A stretch of 24,450 bases of DNA from a virus, in IMG/VR virus record IMGVR_UViG_3300047562_001311, positions 1 through 24,450 of that record. The stretch is one strand, 5' to 3'. The stretch's first letter is position 1. Each line of letters begins with the position of its first letter. This document shows, piece by piece, positions 22,801-24,450 of the stretch. A program made the translations under genes and the position numbers. The notes under the pieces are model-generated. The model worked only from the letters and a program-made list of their open reading frames with translations. It made no database searches and was not told the DNA's origin.

Positions 22801-24411
22801 GCCATCCAGCGCGCCATCCAGAACGGTGAGGTGCGCCCGCCCGAGACGCCGATCCCAGAACTGCCGATGGATTCAGGCGTTGACCTGATGAAGGTGCAGC
22901 GCGATCTGGCCGAGAACACCATCACCGACGATGTGGTGAAGGCCATGGCGGACGAGCTGGACCTCCGCGACGCCTACCGCCAGCTGGATGAAACGATCGC
23001 CCGCGAGGCCGAAAAGGCCGCGCGCGACGCCGAGGGCTACGACCTCAAGACCTTCGACGAGAAGAAGGTCGCGGGGGCGTTGGAAGGCTTCCAGGATGCG
23101 CCGGCTCAGCCCAAGGCAGAGATCAAACTGATCCCCTACGCCGACAAGGCCAGGGAAGCGGCTCGCCTTGGTGAATTCAACCGTGGCAAGGGTCGCTGGG
23201 GAATCACTGAGCAGCAATGGCGGGCAACCTTTGATCGTCTTGGGGGTGTTCCTGACTGGATCGCCTTTGCTGGCGGGACGGAGAATTGGGAGCGCTTGCT
23301 ACAGGGCTACGAGAACCCTGGATTCGAGGCCAAAATCAAGGCGCTAGTGCAAGGGAGCGCGCCATCTGGCGCCCAGTCCAGGTCGGCCGAGATTCCTGCT
23401 CCGCCCGCTGCGTTCACCTTCCCGGCAGACCTCTCGAAGTCGGCGCCCCGCTACGGCATGGCGAAGGTCGAGTTCGCGTCTGACCTGGACCGTGCGGCCT
23501 ACATGCTGCGCGACGAAGCCAAGAAGTCGAAGGGCGAATCACGCCTGATCCAGGCCCTGGAGGAGGCCGGCTACAACATCACTGCGATCCGCACGCACGG
23601 TGCCAAGGTGCGCGATGCGATCAAGGGCATCGTCACGGAGCAGACCGGCTCAGCCGCTGCACCGCAGAAGGCGATGAGCCTGCAGGTGCCCGAGCAGGCA
23701 TTCCGGGGAGCGATGCCCCCACGTCAGTTAGCCGACCAACTGCTCGCTCCCGGCACCGAGCTCAGTCACGGCACAAGCAGCAAGGCGGCAAAGCTAATCG
23801 CCGCCAGCGGGTTCCGCCCTTCGCGTGCAGCCTCCGGCGGCGCGATTCTGGGCGATGGCGTTTACTTTGCGCCCGACCCTACATACGCCGGCGTCTACGG
23901 GGACACGGCCCTATTTGGCCCCGTCCCAAGCAGCGCCAAAATCCTGGATCTCTACGGCCAGCAGAAGTCGACCGCTGACTTCGCCGAGGAGATCGGCGTT
24001 GGCAGGCCAGCCGACCTGTTTGACGGGGAGTATTTCTACACGACCGAACAGCAGGCAGCCATCCGCCAGTGGGCCCTGGACAACGGCTACGACGGCATCC
24101 ACTTCAATCCTGCCGATGAGTGGCTCGATGGTCGGGCCCTTGGCGCTGCTGAGGTCGTGATCTACAAGCCGGAAGTTGCCGACGCCATCGTCGGCGCCAA
24201 CGTCGTCGGCGAGCTTGGCCGGCTGATTGGCGACATCGACGCCAAAACAGGCCTGCCAAAGGGCCTGAGCAGGAAGGCCATCAAAGAGTTGTCCGCCGGC
24301 AACCCGGATCGCGCCATCAAGGAAGTGACCGCGATGAGCGACGCACGCATCGCGGCGCTGCGCTCCGAAATCGACTCCATCAAACAACGCGCTGCCGAGG
24401 AGGGCTGCTGA
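19831..24411 (+). CDS. Giant internal virion protein D, gp16-like, with ParB-like and ADP-ribosyltransferase domains (1526 aa)
   Basis: By position and size this is the gp16-type ejection protein (T7 1318). Parts: a Pro/Lys-rich N-terminus (about 25-50); hydrophobic segments near 187-210 and 280-302 that could sit in the membrane channel; a Pro/Ala linker (365-400); a ParB/sulfiredoxin-like region about 550-735 with VVNGHNRFAKAKELG (N615-G-H617-N-R619) and a ParB-like LPDDILRAVESGQIKERM stretch near 701; long helical regions; a conserved-looking module FASDLDRAAYMLRDEAKKSK; and a C-terminal ADP-ribosyltransferase-like domain about 1305-1450. The last has LSHGTSS (H1313), GDGVYFAPDP (Y1345) and GAAEVVIY (E1441), an H-Y-E type triad. 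No SLT motif is seen at its N-terminus. It may therefore be a multi-domain protein injected with the genome. Domain calls are by eye. Confidence 0.85.
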   Translation: MPIEYVTDPRTGKVVSKGALGFGQPVAPERPPAPRAKPKPKAKPTRKPAAAQILGFGPGGFSLSKLGNDLRYELNRVKSNPVGSAVLYSKNLNKPRDAAGAGLAAVYTSGAKEFAKGVTTASTNAVRAVIEEGQKAGGRGQADYTTSPGGRAVDSFEDTVFRLTGDIPPSQMSQEQKDFRDTRGSLTLGVMGAFGVTQGLAALSGLRFVGPMAQAWANGMNVSKASTWWGALGRLGADATVGELVTTFLDDNTPGSAFRLFGEQADPVKPGMDRPTAARAAFFPNLAAGATLSLPFAAPEIFRAIGRSRAGRRVVQQAAVQPRAELETAGLTQADPETGAAAFTEEAITGTSLREANAALEEKYGIKTPEPAAEPAATPTPEIPSQAMEPGGAVTAGELPTADPGLDPWAIDYDPELPEADVALSQIKNASDAELLDAVRSGGPVLNTLDEQMAMRQPLEPDPALSIDLNAAPTDRLATPITPFAQQWQRIGQKDPQQLLNVLNPEVNPALADRAQAMFGKQWEELTPADAVDTLQAAANEGVTVIPNRLLPGQQIVSTGDLKVDPERFQYKGGTDARGVQRGSSLEGVDRWNTDMEGVVEVWQDPADGNYYVVNGHNRFAKAKELGIPTLAVKELIAESPEQAKTAGALSNIASGGGRPIDAAWFMKGAGVTDPAQLEAMGVPLSPDSGHGLSGFQLSQLPDDILRAVESGQIKERMGRIIGGSGASEESMRGAYRYLLENQGVTEGRLRNMLEMSRQMTGEAQAGGGGDQIDLLKGTPWDQTFNKQMIAVADLADEVGSLLKREKRLFTMADANSAALEAKGSRIDKASAQAVADANARAIDFFQRTWMETGPIRDLLNEGGNRVAAGENKGAIAKQIKNRLVGQLADLMGEQAVTRADVVQEDLLAGGGGQFLPDSQALLGEIDRAAAAYGESIDKGLEMSRQLGDAAAGLEAGARELGDQASVIKELSDAPLDRLDPIDREAMEFFAIQRAIQNGEVRPPETPIPELPMDSGVDLMKVQRDLAENTITDDVVKAMADELDLRDAYRQLDETIAREAEKAARDAEGYDLKTFDEKKVAGALEGFQDAPAQPKAEIKLIPYADKAREAARLGEFNRGKGRWGITEQQWRATFDRLGGVPDWIAFAGGTENWERLLQGYENPGFEAKIKALVQGSAPSGAQSRSAEIPAPPAAFTFPADLSKSAPRYGMAKVEFASDLDRAAYMLRDEAKKSKGESRLIQALEEAGYNITAIRTHGAKVRDAIKGIVTEQTGSAAAPQKAMSLQVPEQAFRGAMPPRQLADQLLAPGTELSHGTSSKAAKLIAASGFRPSRAASGGAILGDGVYFAPDPTYAGVYGDTALFGPVPSSAKILDLYGQQKSTADFAEEIGVGRPADLFDGEYFYTTEQQAAIRQWALDNGYDGIHFNPADEWLDGRALGAAEVVIYKPEVADAIVGANVVGELGRLIGDIDAKTGLPKGLSRKAIKELSAGNPDRAIKEVTAMSDARIAALRSEIDSIKQRAAEEGC

Positions 24412-24413
24412 TC

Positions 24414-24450
24414 ATGTCCAACTGCGAAGACGCCTTTCAAGAGATCCAGC
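24414..24450 (+). CDS. Start of the next gene (partial)
   Basis: The ATG at 24414 lies two bases after the gp16-like stop, with a very strong GAGGAGGG (24397-24404) nine bases ahead. Only 12 codons are visible (MSNCEDAFQEIQ). A tail fibre or tail-associated gene usually follows gp16 in T7-like phages, but the fragment is too short to tell. Confidence 0.6.
   Translation, partial: MSNCEDAFQEIQ

Noticed and set aside
1-24450. Photosynthesis or ribonucleotide reductase auxiliary genes common in cyanophages
   Set aside because: No psbA, hli, talC, nrd or similar product was recognised in any frame of this window.

Overview
The window reads as part of the genome of a T7-like podovirus (autographivirus type) that infects a picocyanobacterium. 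The evidence is a single-subunit T7-type RNA polymerase, followed by a single-stranded DNA-binding protein, a gp6-like exonuclease, and then head, tail and internal-virion genes in T7 order (portal, scaffold, capsid, tail tubes A and B, gp13-, gp14-, gp15- and gp16-like). A cyanobacterial host is inferred from three things: the integrase plus partial tRNA-Leu layout known from the cyanophage P-SSP7, five copies of the cyanobacterial HIP1 octamer GCGATCGC, and the style of the proteins. The DNA is GC-rich, roughly 60 percent or more by eye (not counted). All genes are on the + strand.

Layout. 1-63: last 20 codons of what looks like a tyrosine integrase. 67-258: small unknown gene. 259-524: structured non-coding region that holds the first 42 nt of a tRNA-Leu(UAA) gene, probably the phage attachment site. 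Because this site has the integrase on one side and the phage RNA polymerase on the other, the sequence shows the un-integrated (attP) form, not a resident prophage. 525-2945: RNA polymerase. 2946-3029: regulatory gap with a 13-bp palindrome and a sigma70-like promoter. 3030-7360: an unbroken chain of overlapping genes (SSB, RusA-like nuclease, a Cys-rich protein, an NrdR-like zinc-ribbon protein, many small unknowns, 5'-3' exonuclease). 7380-11348: small unknown, two gp6.7/7.3-like small virion proteins, portal, scaffold. 11349-11460: structured capsid leader. 11461-12471: major capsid, followed by a clear intrinsic terminator. 12568-19827: tail tube A and B, gp13-, gp14- and gp15-like proteins. 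19831-24411: a 1526-residue gp16-like protein. 24414-24450: start of the next gene.

How it fits together. The integrase and tRNA fragment suggest a capacity for lysogeny or at least integration. The RNA polymerase would transcribe the structural half. An imperfect palindrome, CTRCAnnCCYGYAG, recurs at four gaps (before RNAP, SSB, the gene at 7380, and tail tube A) and is the best candidate here for a phage-specific control element. The internal virion proteins would be ejected to build the channel that carries DNA through the envelope.

Most notable points: (1) the gp16-like ejection protein appears to carry a ParB-like domain and a C-terminal ADP-ribosyltransferase domain with an H-Y-E triad, so it may be an injected effector; (2) no DNA polymerase or primase-helicase lies between SSB and exonuclease, where T7-like cyanophages keep them; (3) the lytic transglycosylase domain lies at the end of the gp15-like protein rather than at the start of the gp16-like one. 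Functions are inferred from reading the proteins; no database search was possible.
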